Shown: positions 1-11,681, numbered from the stretch's first letter. The stretch: DNA of 64,000 nucleotides from Massospora cicadina (GCA_022478985.1 JAKSZP010009195.1:62001-126000), one strand, 5' to 3'. Notes: generated from the sequence alone by a model not told the origin. Program-made: numbers and translations.

Positions 1-218
1 TCATAGTGTGAATACCTTAGGACACCCTCTCCTAACCATACCACCAGGCAAGTAACTCATCCCAAGGTAGTTGGCAAGGCTATGGTCCATTAAGTTTTCA
101 GTGGCGCCAGTATCCACCAGAATAGTGGTGCTGACTTCTCTGAAGGGGATGCAAGGGTAGAGGTTAATAAAAAGTATACAGAAAGGGCTTTATTCAAAGC
201 AGAAAACGACAACACCTC
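1..218 (-). pseudogene. C0 retroviral-type aspartic protease fragment
   Basis: The minus strand reads ILVDTGATENFMD, with the DTGA active-site motif at 103-114. This aspartic protease would cleave the element's polyprotein. The frame ends in TGA at 1-3, so protease and RT are either separate frames or broken here. C2 carries a near-identical copy with DTGA at 29566-29577, and C1 has it at 5450-5461. Confidence 0.7.
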
Positions 219-219
219 A

Positions 220-693
220 TCAGAAAATTCTTACTCTTTGGCTTAAGCAAGCCATCAGGGTATGTTTTGGAATCATAGAATGGTAGGGATAGTTGTCCAC
301 TCTTACTACTGAGGCCACATATCCCACCATGCCTTCTGCAGGTGCATATAATTTATCATATTTGAAACGAAGTTCTTTCTCCACTTCCTGAGTGCCATGG
401 ATCATGGTAGGGGTCAAACGAGGGTTCTCAGGGGTAATCTGATATACTAAAATAGGGTTCTCATCTAAGCTGTAAGAGCTAATAAATGGTTCAGAGGTAT
501 GGATAAAGTTTTCGTTATAAAACACGTTTTTAGATGTGAATGACCCTATTCCCCTAATGGCAACAGAAGGCCCAGCTTTATCCAAGGAAACACACCACCA
601 GGCCCATCTGCGCTGATTCTTCCAGCATCGTCTGAACGTGCTGCCAAAGTAAACCCCATTTGTTTGAATTGAATTTATAAATTTTGGCGGCAA
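220..693 (-). CDS. C0 ORF1, short protein in the gag position
   Basis: This 157-codon frame lies between the 5' LTR and the protease on the element's coding strand, where gag is expected. It shows no CCHC zinc knuckle and is much shorter than usual chromovirus Gag proteins. Its C-terminal half (ITPENPRLTPTMIHGTQEV, then a stretch ending CLSQRVRIF) recurs at 29682-30071 and, diverged and truncated, at 5663-5902. Position suggests a reduced structural protein, but I do not recognise the fold. The start Met at 693 is uncertain because other copies begin differently. Confidence 0.45.
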   Translation of the reverse strand: MPPKFINSIQTNGVYFGSTFRRCWKNQRRWAWWCVSLDKAGPSVAIRGIGSFTSKNVFYNENFIHTSEPFISSYSLDENPILVYQITPENPRLTPTMIHGTQEVEKELRFKYDKLYAPAEGMVGYVASVVRVDNYPYHSMIPKHTLMACLSQRVRIF

Positions 694-928
694 GTCAGGG
701 AATCATGACTTTCGGACCCAGAAGCGTCTGTATCCACCAGGTATAAACATGAAGGGTGGGTACTTCCCAGTTGGAGGCAGCCAAAATAACGCCAAAATGC
801 TCCAACCTTTGGGAAAAAGAGGAAACACCGGTGTGGCTGACCATATCTGAAGCCCACAGCTGGTGCCCACCATTTACACTTTGGGAAAGTCCCACATGAA
901 AAAAGTTCATGCACATAAATATGAGTGG

Positions 929-938
929 TTGGTCGACT
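929..938 (-). other. Self-priming type primer-binding site of C0
   Basis: Just inside the 5' LTR the minus strand reads AGTCGACCAA instead of a TGG-starting tRNA-complementary site. The exact complement, TTGGTCGACT on the minus strand, occurs inside the LTR at 1323-1332. This arrangement is known from Tf1/sushi-type elements, in which the 5' end of the transcript folds back to prime reverse transcription. Confidence 0.6.
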
Positions 939-940
939 AA

Positions 941-1793
941 TGTAAGGAGAGTGTCTATAAATCTCCTGTTTCCAACGTGGAAGTGCACGGTGCACAGGCC
1001 CAACGCCAGGAAACTAGTCAATAGTACAAAAGTTACTAAAGCCCCACAGAGGGTGATTGAGCTCAAGTAACTTAGGAAGGAAAAGGTTATCCCTAAGAAG
1101 TTTAACCAAACAAGAGCGACGAGGTGCATGGAGGGGTAAGGTTTAGGCGTTCTAGGTTGGAGGGTACCTAGGCATCCCAACGGTGCACTGGAAGACAAAA
1201 ATACGGTAGTACATATAATATGGTTAATAATGTGCAAGACCTCCTTAAAGAGGTCCGTGCACAGGAATTTCTGGGATAACATATTGGAAATGGTGTACTA
1301 AAATGGGGATTTTATTATGGAAAGTCGACCAAAAAAGAACGTTAGTTAAGGAAATCAGATTAAAACTTCGTCAGGGTAATTTGGGGTCTGCTGAAGTGGT
1401 CTCAAGCACCAATTCATCAATAGGCAAACATTCCCATCCAAATTGGTAGAATACACCAAAACAAACTTTACTTGAGTAATTAATTGAAGTTGTATCTGAC
1501 CTGAACGCATTATTTCATAAATGGAATAGGTTTCAAAACCTGGTCCTTAATAAACTGAATTGAACCATCATTTCTAATAGAATAAATCGTCCTTTTTAAC
1601 GCCTGGGCTGACAAAAGGGGTTGGGTGTTATGCACCACACCAGTACCAACCTGAGAATATTTGGCTTGTACCCAGCGTTAATCTAATGTGTTCTTGAGGT
1701 CAGGGAGGACACGAAGCTTCACCTTCTGGGCCTTCTGCCGCCCAGCCTTATCCTTGGGGTTGGTGCCCACTATCATGTCATTCAACAATGACA
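941..1793 (-). repeat. Family C LTR (C0 5' LTR)
   Basis: This 853-bp LTR begins TGTAAGGAGAG and ends ATGACA on the plus strand. It aligns end to end with 25303-26151 and 30399-31249. A long open frame across its left half (695-1282, minus) is conserved as DNA among LTRs and is not taken as coding. The primer complement at 1323-1332 predicts that transcription starts near 1333, leaving a U3 of about 460 bp. Confidence 0.8.
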
Positions 1794-2045
1794 TTCAACA
1801 AGTAACCAAATTGAGCCTTCATTATTTTTAAATGTAGCACGCCAGTTTTAACGCTATTGCTGTTATATATGGAAGGGCAAATCACACTTCCTCTGAACTA
1901 ACCTGATCTTACCTAGCCTGCATACATCGTTGGTCCAATTTGTGCCTTAAGTCATGAAGGTCCTGAAGCTTAACCTTCTTGGACTCTTAGCGCTCAGCCT
2001 TGTCCTGGCAATTGACCCATTCAATATAGTCATGTGATTATGGCA
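1794..2045 (-). repeat. Inner end of the C1 3' LTR
   Basis: The stretch aligns with 6930-7177 of the C1 5' LTR, sharing GTAACCAAATTGAGC and the block AGGTCCTGAAGCTTAACC. It ends in CA at about 2045, followed by the purine-rich tract expected on the minus strand at 2046-2062. The outer part is missing because C0 sits at its left edge. Confidence 0.65.
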
Positions 2046-5000
2046 TTACCCTCTCCTTTTTTATGGGCTCCACCCACCTTCAGGGGCATTCGCCAAGGAA
2101 AAGCTTTGTGAGCATGGGCCTTATTCATGGCAGCGACAGCTTGCTTGGACTTGGAACCTGCTGCCTCAGGAAAACTATTGCAGAATACTTCAATTGAGTC
2201 TTGGGCATGGACACAGCAGCACTCTGGAACCCAACTGTTCTCCGCTGCGTCAAATCCCTTCCAGGATATAAAATACTCAAGTATCCTTCTTACCTGACGG
2301 GAGGTTACTAGCTCCACTTCCCGCTCTGGCGCCCCATCCACTAAATAAGCCTCAGGAGTCTCTGATGAGGGACCTTAAACAAATTTAGCTTGCTTTCATG
2401 GAATATTGGAAGATTTGAAATGAGGGTGGAGATCTAATTGGTATGAGGCATGGCCCACCTTTCTGACAATGCGGTACAGCCCATCCTCTTTGGTCCCAGT
2501 TTTTTTGCATGGTTGCTTTATTAAGATGTTTTTTTCATCCAGAATTATGAGATCTCCTTCCTTGTACGCTGATCCAACTCTTCTCTTACCATCAGCGTCC
2601 TCCTTGAAAGCATGCATGGCCGCATCTTAATTAGTGATCACCCCCTGGTGTACTTTCTTGATCATTTTTGCAAAGTCCACCACCTCTTCCACCTTGGATT
2701 TACAACTGGGCTCCATTTTGAAGGCGGGATTATAACCATAGTTGGCAAAGAAGGGGTAACAGCCTATTGATGCATGTTGGGCTTTATTATAACTGAATTG
2801 GACCATGAGGAGATGGGAAACCCAACCTGAATGATCTTCTGCAGTTTAACATCACAAGAACTGTTTTAGACACTGGTTCACTCGTTCTGCCTGCCCATCT
2901 GACTGGGGGTGATAGGCAGTTGAATGGCATAGATGGATTTTCAGAGTCTTACACATCTCTTTCCAAAAGATTGAAGTAAACTGAGGTCCATGATCGTTGA
3001 TTATTTCTTGGGGGACCCCTTGAAGAACAAACACATGAATTACAGATAGCATAGCATACCAACTGCGATTACTGTGGTTCTGCAGGGTATAAAGTGGGCG
3101 TGCTTTGTAAAATAATACAGCACTATCATAAAGCATCGTAGCCATCAGATAAGGGCAATTCCACAATAAAATCCACCAATAAAGATTCCAAGGCCCTTCA
3201 GTCATTTGAAATGGTACTAATAACCCCACTGGTGGCTATCAGTTTGGTTTTATATGGTTGCAAACCAGGCACTCTTTACAATACCTGCCTATCTGAGCGG
3301 CTAACCCCTTCCAATTGTAAGTGCGGTAACAAGCTCCAGTCTTTGCCTTTTTCAGAATGACCAATGGTGATTCCGTCATGATGGTCCTGGATGATTTCCA
3401 GGCGAAGTGGTCCGGTGGGAACCCATAGGCACCCCTAAAACCACACTTTCTTATCCTTCACTTGATAATCCCTGGTAATATCCTCCTGATTCAACGCGCT
3501 CTTAGCAAGGACCATAGTATATTCAGCTGACAAAGGCTGGGAAAAGACTACCTTTATGAGCATACCATATTCCTCCGCACTTTTCCAAAGGAGCAAGCGC
3601 TGGTCCGTTGGTCAAGGGAGAGGGAAGTTGAGACACAGTCTTACCTGGTGGATTTATCAAGTGGGTATTATGCACCTCTACCTCCTTAGGATCTAAAGCT
3701 AGTGCAGTATTGCGGCATAAAGCATCCGCCAAACCAATCCTTTCCCTTAGTAAACTAATAGGAAAACACAAATTAGGCTAGGGTCTCATGCCAATGGGTT
3801 TGCCATGGGGTCAAGACATGTGGTGCGCGGTAGTACAGTAAGTCATGGTGAACTGTACATATGCGGAAAGGTTGGGATGAGCCATCAAGTGATGACGCCA
3901 ATAAGTCAATGCCTCGCCCACTTCTAATAAACTTTTATCATATACAACATAGTTTAACTCAGTTAAATACATATTCCTGAAAAATATCCCACCGGATGCT
4001 TTATTACTTTTCGCCTAATTGTAATAGGGTCACAGTTATGGCGAAGTTGGAGGCATCAGAAGCCACAATAAAATCATTATTGGGGTCAAAATTTTTTGAA
4101 GGATGGACGTGGACAACAGGTTGCACTTTAACGCTTGGAAGGCATCCTCCAAAATGGTAACCACTGGAGCACTTTTGCCCCACTTGCCTTATACAAAGGC
4201 GCGGAAACTTCAGAAAGGTTGGGTGTGAACTTTTTAATGAACTTACACGTTTTCAAAAAGCTCCTCAATTCCTTAGCTGAAGTTGGAGTGGGCTACTCAT
4301 ATAGTGCCTTCTCCTTATCTAGAGTTATCATGTGCCCTTGGTCAAACATGACGTTGCCCAGGAAGGTGCCCTGGGATCTAAATAATTCAAACTTACTTGT
4401 TTTAAATGTAAGTTCAGCTTCCCTCAAACGCTCCACTACCTGCTAAAGATGTACTGCATGGGACTCATTGTCAGAGGAAAACACCATAATATCATCCATG
4501 TAGGCTACCGTGCATACCCCCTGCAGGTCCCCAAAGCTGCATCAATAAGGTGTTGAAAGATAGCATTGGCATTTTTAATTACAAAGGACATAACCCAAAA
4601 TTGGAAATTCCTTTTCTGGTATGGAATGCGGTTAACCATTCTTTCCCTTCTTAATATGGATCTTATTGAACACGTTTAAACAATTTAGATTAGAGAAGTC
4701 TCTTACCTTCTCCACATAGCATGAAATCTTTGAGTCCAGTGGGATGGGATGCAAGTCTGGTTTATGATTTTGTTGAGATTCCCATAATCTAAGCATGTCT
4801 TAAGGTACCATTGGCTTTCTCCACAAATAGAAGTAGGGAACATACAGGTGAGGTTCTCTGAAAAATCGCGACTTTAGCTAATTGATCCTTAACCCACACA
4901 TCTAAGGACGCTTCCTCCTGTACGGTCAAAGGATAAATTGGGGAAGGTATATGCATCAGACCAACAGTGAGCTTGAACTCGCAAACAAACTCTGAATGAG

Positions 5001-5091
5001 CTGATAGTACATTGGCTGAAGCCACATCAAAAGAAGATTCCAATTTCTTTAAACAGATAGTTAAGGGAACCTCCAAAGAGGGCTTTAGCAA
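2030..5091 (-). pseudogene. C1 pol: RT, RNase H, integrase, chromodomain (broken)
   Basis: Read leftwards. An RT N-terminal part lies at 4789-5091 (SPIYPLTVQEEASLDVWVKD), and the YMDD catalytic motif is intact near 4491-4500 within a degraded palm/thumb. RNase H and integrase zinc-binding scraps lie at 3300-3771. The integrase core at 2852-3229 has HGVPQEIINDHGPQFTSIFW and AYHPQSDGQAERVNQ. The integrase C-terminus is at 2396-2617 (KKTGTKEDGLYRIVRKVGHA). The chromodomain is at 2030-2341 (ILEYFISWKGFDAAENSW). The chromodomain frame overlaps the 3' LTR by about 16 bases. Chromodomains of this lineage are thought to steer integration to marked chromatin. Confidence 0.75.
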
Positions 5092-5139
5092 CGGAGCAAG
5101 GCTGAGTGTGTGAATATGGGCCAGTGGAGAAAATCGCCC

Positions 5140-5480
5140 TTAAAAGTTTGCTTCATCAAAAGTTACAACTAACTCGTGATCATTTTTCAAAATTAAGGAA
5201 AAGGCATTATCATTCAATTTGGTTCTGACGTCAAACTTTCTCCACAACTCTACACCCAAAATGATGGGGTAAAAGAGGTTTTTGATCGCTTGGAAGCAGT
5301 CAGACAAGTGATATTTGCCAACTTGATAAACCACTAGCCCCATAAAGTCAGCTTAAGATACCTTAGGAAGCCCCTCCCCTAACCATAACACATGGCAAGT
5401 AACTCAGATCAAGGTAGTTGGCTAGGTCTTAATTGATAAAATTCTTAGATGCTCCTGTATCCACCAAAATAGTCATGCTC
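5140..5480 (-). pseudogene. C1 protease remnant
   Basis: The DTGA aspartic protease motif lies at 5450-5461. The C-terminal part is open at 5140-5343 and includes YPIILGVELWRKFDV, typical of gypsy proteases (I-LG-x-x-(F/L) region). A stop separates the halves. It lies directly upstream of RT on the same strand. Confidence 0.6.
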
Positions 5481-5662
5481 ATTAGCCTTAAAGGGGATGA
5501 AAGGGTAGCAGTCAATATAAAATATCTGGAATGATTTTTATTTATAGCAGACAACGCCAATACTTTAATCATAACAATCTTATTCAGACATTAGCATGCC
5601 TCCAGGGTACGTTTTTGCATCATAGAATGGAGAGGGATAGTTGGCCACTCTTACTACTGAGG

Positions 5663-5902
5663 TCACATATCCCACATCACTTCAGCAACTGCATAAAGAT
5701 TTTTATATTGAAGTATTAACTCCTTCTTCACCTCCTGTGTTCTGAAGATCATAGTTTTGGTCAAGCGTGTGTTATCTGGGGTGATTTGGTACACTGAAAT
5801 GGAAACCATAACTGAGCTATAAGAGAAGATATAGTGCTCAGTTGTATAAAAGAAAACGGCATTATAAAACGCGTTTTGGGCCATGAACAACCTCATACCC
5901 AT
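5663..5902 (-). pseudogene. C1 ORF1 remnant
   Basis: The 79-codon frame matches the middle of C0 ORF1: ITPDNTRLTKTMI against ITPENPRLTPTMI, followed by QEVKKEL against QEVEKEL. It is truncated relative to C0 and C2. It supports ORF1 as a real family coding region and not a chance frame. Confidence 0.5.
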
Positions 5903-6273
5903 TTGGCGACGGGTTGTATGACGTTATCCAAGGCCATCACCACTAGGCCCCTCAGTGATGATCCCACCTGCACCATCCAATTGTGGTGCTAAGGAAAAAA
6001 CATTTTATTTAGATTGTTTTTTAAGAAATTTGTTGGAAAGTCATGGAATCACAACTCAGGGATTGTGAAGCATCTGTATCCACCATTTACAAGCAAGAAG
6101 GGTGGGTATTTTCCTGTCAGAGGCAGCAAGAATAATGCTGAGATACTATAAACATCAGAAAAATGAGAAAATGGAGATGAGCCCCATCACGACCATGAAA
6201 AACAGCTGGCACATCCAATTCACACTTTGTGAAAGTCCCACATGGAAAATGTTTGTGCATGTAAAAAAAGTGG

Positions 6274-6283
6274 TTGGTCATCT
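6274..6283 (-). other. Self-priming type primer-binding site of C1
   Basis: The minus strand reads AGATGACCAA immediately inside the 5' LTR. It pairs perfectly with TTGGTCATCT from the LTR (6710-6719). Relative to C0 both strands have changed together, which is the covariation expected for functional self-priming. Confidence 0.6.
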
Positions 6284-6285
6284 AA

Positions 6286-7177
6286 TGTCAGGAGAGTGTC
6301 TATAACTCTCTAGTTCCCGTCAAGGTGTTGCATAGTGCACAGCCACAAAGCTAGGAACTTATTATCATGGATATAGTAAAAAGGGCACCGTGAAGGGCAC
6401 CTGAGCCAAAAGACCTGTGCAAGTAAAGTTTAGAGTGATGTAGAGTAGTTGGAAGCTGATAAATAGGAACACTTGGGTGTGTCCCACAGGGGATCTCATA
6501 TCCAAGCTTAGATCAGTGCTGGAGGGTTTAAGTGACTAAGTTTGGAGGCAACTAAGAGAGCCCAATGGTGCACTGGATCTTGAAGATATTTTAAGGAAGA
6601 TTGAACGGCCAACTTTGTTAAAAACCTCCTCAAGGAGGTCCACACACAGGTTTGCAATAGTAACCATAAATTTAAAAACCTTTAAACAATTGGGGAAGTT
6701 ATTAAGAGAAGATGACCAATGAGAAATGTTGGTTTTAACAAAAAATATTTAAGCTACTTTGGGGAAAATTTTAATTGGTGAAAGTGGTACTAAGCTCTGG
6801 TGCACTAATAAGTGCATGCTACCATTTGACAGAGTAACATACTTCAAAACTGATTAAACTCAAGTGATTGATTGAAGTTGAGGCTGACCCTTGTTAGAAA
6901 TTTCATAAATTGAATGGGTTTTGAACCCCCATTCGCTGAGTAACCAAATTGAGCGATTGTTATCTAAAAGGTAGCATGTCCATATTAAAGCTATTGCCAT
7001 TACACATGGCTAGGCAACTTGCACTTCCTCTGAACCAACCTGGGCATACCTGGCCTGCACCCAGCGTTGGTCCAATGTGTGACTTAAATCAGGAAGGTCC
7101 TGAAGCTTAACCTTCTTGGACTCTTGGCGCCCAGACTTATCCTGGAAATTGACCCCTTCAGTATAGTCATGTGAACA
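6286..7177 (-). repeat. Family C LTR (C1 5' LTR)
   Basis: This 892-bp LTR begins TGTCAGGAGAGTGTC and ends GTGAACA. It is clearly diverged from the C0 and C2 LTRs. It contains AGATGACCAA at 6710-6719, the exact inverted complement of the element's own primer-binding site at 6274-6283. Confidence 0.75.
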
Positions 7178-8873
7178 TGACTGAAAGCATCCACCACTTT
7201 CAAAAGTGAAATGCTGATTTTTGGGTATAATTCATACTTAATCCATGTGGGTGAGATATACATGGGAAAATGATAAATTCTACTATTAATAAGGGTGAGA
7301 AAATTAATAAGGGATGCAGTGATCACATGATTAAACTTAGAAGGTAAAACAAGACATACAGAAGCATTCATTTCATTTACATTAAGTGTAAAGCAGAGAA
7401 AGGGTGGATTGATGATGCCTAACAGAGGTAGGGCCTGGGACCAACTACAGAATTTATATAAATAGGAAGACAATTCGCGTCCTATCTAATGAAGAGCAAA
7501 GATCTTGTGTAACGTTGAATAAAGATAAGCCTAGTTGACATGTTTTAAGAAAGTGTTCCAATTTTTTATAAACTCAAAAACTTTAAACTGTATCTAAGGA
7601 TATGAATATCAAGTCATCTACACTTGTTGAAAGTTAAATAAATAGATTGGTGCCATAAGGAGGCACACAAGGGCTAATCAAGTTAGTGAAAGTAGAGACT
7701 TTCAAAGAAGTAGAAATCAAGCTTCCTTGATCTCATAAGGGTTTCTAGTGTTAGCTTTGGTATAGTTAAGGCAGGGTCACAAAGTCTGAAAACCCAAATA
7801 CATACAGTAAGGGTAGGGTCTCTCCAATCAACTGTGTCAAGAAAACTAGTAAGACAAAAGACAATTAAAACGAGTGAAAAGAAGGTAGTGATGAGCATAT
7901 CGACTATGAAAACGGTCAACATAACATTTAACGCTTAAGGAGAGACCTACACAGAAAATATTAGGTCAAATATATAGACAAAATGGTTGATCTGCTAATG
8001 TCAGGTGAGTTTCTGTACCCCATAAGTTTACTGACAGGTGATTTGGAATCCAAACAAATATTAACTGTGAATTTTTATTTATCAACGAAGATAAAAAGCC
8101 CCGGAGTATGGTACTACAGTGGTAGCATATATGCAGGATAAACTTTGTTTCAAAAATCGCCAAATTACACAATAAGGCAATGACTTGAATAGACATTAAA
8201 GAAAATTTCCTTACCAGTTGATAGCCCTGCATTAAAACTTTTGAGCCTCAATCAAGAACGTTACAAATTTCATTATATACAGAGTTAAAATAGCATTCAA
8301 CTTAAACATGATAATAACCTAGATTGTTGGATATCCTCTTTAGGAGGCTCATGATTATACTGAACCAACCTCATAAAATAATAACTATAATGTTCTTTAT
8401 TAAATTTGAATTAGACCAACAATTATTATAGTCTATTGTTGATAAAAATTTAAAGGTTGAGTCACAATGATTTGATATTAGCACTAAGCTAATTAAAACC
8501 AATGAAACCCAACTATCATTGATTCAAGCGCAGTAGATTGAGTACTTTTAAACTCAAACTTTAGATTGGAGACATATAATTCCAGAATTGGTAAAAATGC
8601 ATTTGTTATGTTAATCTATTCCCATGTTAAAATCAAATAAAAAACTACATTTTCATTCATAATATAGTTCTTTACTTTTAATGACATTTCTTGGTAACAG
8701 ATAAACCACTAAATGACTCCTTGGTTTATCTGGACATCCTTGGCCCTTACCCAGCTTTGGTTCAATGTGTTTTAAAGATCTTAGAGACAAGCTGATGTAG
8801 TACCTTTAGATTTGCAACCTCCTCCTTGTTATTGCGGTTTACACTAGAAATTATGTCATTATTCATGACAAAT
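7178..8873 (-). mobile_element. Very degraded family C 5' region (C3), C1's flank
   Basis: Positions 7998-8873 resemble a family C LTR: the start CTAATGTCAGGTGAGTTTCTGTA compares with CTAATGTCAGGAGAGTGTCTATA in C1, and near 8720-8800 the order of short matches to the LTR end is kept. The stretch 7178-7997 would then be its leader/ORF1 region, where only weak similarity is seen. Frames at 7084-7473, 7683-7922 and 7966-8232 show no recognisable protein and are not called as genes. Confidence 0.4.
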
Positions 8874-9027
8874 AGGCCACCCACCTGTTGCTAGCTCAGT
8901 TCTCTTACAACAATATGAAGCACTCATCTAAAGCATATCCATTTTTTGCTAAGTATGACTATAATTTACATCTTAAACCTTGTTCCTCATCCTAGTACAT
9001 TAGTGGCGGAAGAAAGTGATAGATCTC

Positions 9028-9570
9028 AAGAGCTGAGAGAGATTATCTAAAAAGGCAAGGTTCATTTGGTGATGCTGTGAGGATCTACAAGGAATATGCA
9101 GATTGTAAACGCAAAAAGAGACCTGAATACCAACATATGAAATTAGACATGATCAACGCATAAAAAATTCACATAAAGCAGCCCATTTAGAAGCTCAGGA
9201 TTAAGGTTCTGGTCCATACACGTTTATTCTCAAGCTGGTCCTAGCTCCCTATAAGCTATACCTCCCTCTTATTATTAAATTTTTACTGACCCTGCACAGG
9301 TGCCTTTTAACCTCTTACTCTGGTCACATGCCGGATACCCCAGATTTAATAATGGGAAGTGTTGAGCCTAACTATGAGATTAATGCCATCCTAGTCTTAA
9401 GCCTGTTCCGCCACTATCTATGATACTTGGTATATTGGAAGGGATATGCAGCGACTGATAATAGCTGGTCGTCTGCCAGGGATTTGACATATTCTCCTGC
9501 GTTAGTTAAAGAGTTTCTTTATAAATTTTTTGACGCCATAGGTTCTTTATGCTCACACACATCCCTTGGC
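9028..9570 (+). pseudogene. Integrase C-terminus plus chromodomain remnant
   Basis: The plus strand reads FGDAVRIYKEYADCKRKK and, after a stop, IHIKQP and KLRIKVL (integrase C-terminal region). A frame with YLVYWKGYAATDNSW at about 9425-9470 and then ALVKEFLYKFFDA follows, matching the aromatic cage and helix of a chromodomain. It is the 3' end of a chromodomain gypsy element on the opposite strand to family C. No LTR or upstream pol was found. Confidence 0.6.
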
Positions 9571-10393
9571 GCAATGAAGCTTTTAGACCCCAACTAGAAC
9601 TATGCCCTTGATGACGTCCCCTCAGACATAGTGGTCTTAACCAAAGAGTGGAGAATGATGTAACAGCTAGTATCATAAATCTAGTTTTAGAGAGTCCCAA
9701 AAGGAGGTCTTTAATTTACCCAAAGGAAGGGGATAAAGAACCCTTTAAGTCTTTCTATGACCTTTCTTAGGTAATAGGCAAGAAATGAGTAATGGCCCTT
9801 CTAGCTGACATATTTTACAAAAAATAAGCACATAATTGAGAAGAAAGGATTTAATTTTATAAAAAAATCTATAAAATAATGAAAGACAAGGTAAGAGATA
9901 TGGTATAAAGTTTGTGCTATGTGATCAAGCTGTTTAACAAGTATTTAAAGCTATAATTTGATTTTGAATCCCAATCCACCCGCCCCAATCCTCATCTTGA
10001 TATTTGCAAAATTTGTAACTTTAATCATTACTTTTCAAGTATACTCCTATAGCTAAAAAATAAAGGTTTAGCATAGTACTCATAGAATCACATATTTTTG
10101 CTATATTAGAACTATTAAAATGTATGAGCCTACCAGATTGCTTTAAATCTTGATCTGGAGCTCACCGTTAGTGTGATAACAGAAAAAATTGAATCAATTA
10201 CCATTTCTGATGACTCTATAACCTCTTTATCAAATCACAAGTTTTTGGAAAGTTGATTAAAACTTTATATAATTTTTTAGCACTAGTGATGACCACCCAA
10301 AAGGGGGATCTGCCACGCATCTTTATTTGCAAATGAGCCAAGTAAAGGGTTTATTAGAATAAAGAAATTCCTAATATGGCGCCTCAACTAATA
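9571..10393. other. AT-rich stretch, no gene seen
   Basis: No frame of convincing length or recognisable motif. It may be the decayed 3' LTR of the plus-strand remnant to its left, but no partner LTR is present to test this. Confidence 0.4.
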
Positions 10394-10767
10394 GCCTAGG
10401 AAGCCATATCAGAAGGGGAGGAAGCTTTGGGGAAACTTTTGTCCAGCGCCCGCTTTAGCTGGTGGACCATGGTGAACAGTATTGGGGTGGGAGCATCAGT
10501 GACATGTGGCATGAGGAGTTATAATTGTGGGTTTTCAGTAATGAGGCTGGCGGTGTCCATCGCCTCAATGTATTGAGCAAGTTGATGCTCAGCAAAAGTA
10601 ATGAGAGCAGGCACCCAAGTAAATGACTTGATGCTCTGGCGGGTTTCAGGATAATTGGAATCAAAAAGAGAGGTTTTTGCTGTGTCAATGCAAGCATGGC
10701 TTGCACCAAAAGCAAGCTCCTCAATTTCATATTTTGCATCCTCCTCGAAAATCATGGGGTAAATCAA
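10394..10767 (-). pseudogene. Unrecognised broken ORF
   Basis: An 82-codon frame (10519-10767, beginning MIYPMIFEEDAKYEIEE) continues after one stop in the same frame with PHVTDAPTPILFTMVHQLKR and SFPKASSPSDMAS to about 10394. The composition is protein-like, with acidic, amphipathic helices. I do not recognise a family. It could be a fragment of a retroelement accessory ORF or a captured host exon. Confidence 0.3.
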
Positions 10768-11681
10768 ACTTTTTTATAATTTTTTGGCTGATTCCTCTTT
10801 TCTTATGGACCTTATTCTTTATGATTATATATAACAAGCTATGAGGAGTGGCAGCATAGTAGGGCAATTCCTGCTCCACTTTGGGTCGGGTTTTGATTGA
10901 CACAAACTCAAAACTAGCATAGGTTAAAACAAAAACTCAGTGTGGTATTTGTCCCAAGGTCGACCTTCCTCGTTTACTTTTATATATGAAAAGCTATAAT
11001 GGAAGCATATTAAGGATTTACTCTGACTTTACCTCTTTTTATCCCTAAACCCCTTGACATTTACCCTCTTTGTGCCATGGGAATTAGTAATGAAGACCTC
11101 CTGCGGACCAGTTTTCATGTCAATAAGTGATAAACAAAAATTAAAGAAAGATTACAAATTGTGCCTTGATAATGCATGATTAATAGTTAATGTTATGCTG
11201 GTCTAGTAAATTAGTATGAACAATGCTAAGCTAAGATAAACTTTTATAAAAAACACGATGCTTAGTTGAAATACAATTGGAGGTGATGATAATTTTATAT
11301 AATTAAAACTTTCTTTAACAAAAACGTTTTTCTAACATTGTGACTATAGTTAGATTTACAGTTTTATTAAAGTAAACATAGCTAGTAATGGTTTTTGATA
11401 ATTAGATATAGCATAAACATATTTTAATTTATTTAAGCTAAACACATATGCTTAGACACACTTCTTTCCCAGAAACTATCTGTATTATGAGTTGTTCTTT
11501 TACATAATTTATGGATGTTTTTAATTGTCATATTCTATATAAAATAGAAATTATATACTGATTTAAGATCAACTATATGCAGAAGTTTTAAGGCTTTTCA
11601 CTTAGTATATATCTTTATTTTTACTGATAATAAACTATCTTTCATTAACACTAAAGTTTTTAAGTTAGATGTAGTCAAAGG
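10768..11681. other. AT-rich flank of the nested cluster
   Basis: No coding or structured feature seen. The stretch ends directly at the left LTR of element F. Confidence 0.4.

Larger units (their letters stand above)
1..1793 (-). mobile_element. Family C chromodomain gypsy element, copy C0 (5' part only)
   Basis: This is the 5' end of a minus-strand LTR retrotransposon whose pol lies left of the window. From right to left it holds the 5' LTR (941-1793), a short leader, ORF1 (220-693) and the protease start (1-218). The same order and sequence recur at 29460-31249 in C2. It sits inside an older family C LTR: the sequence right of 1793 matches the inner part of the C1 right LTR near 6940. Confidence 0.8.
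1794..7177 (-). mobile_element. Family C chromodomain gypsy element, copy C1
   Basis: This minus-strand element has its 5' LTR at 6286-7177, an ORF1 remnant near 5663-5902, protease-RT-RNase H-integrase-chromodomain remnants from 5480 down to 2046, and the inner end of its 3' LTR at 1794-2045. The rest of the 3' LTR was separated by the C0 insertion. It is the more decayed of the two pol-bearing family C copies, with many stops and frameshifts, although its RT YMDD motif is intact. Confidence 0.75.
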
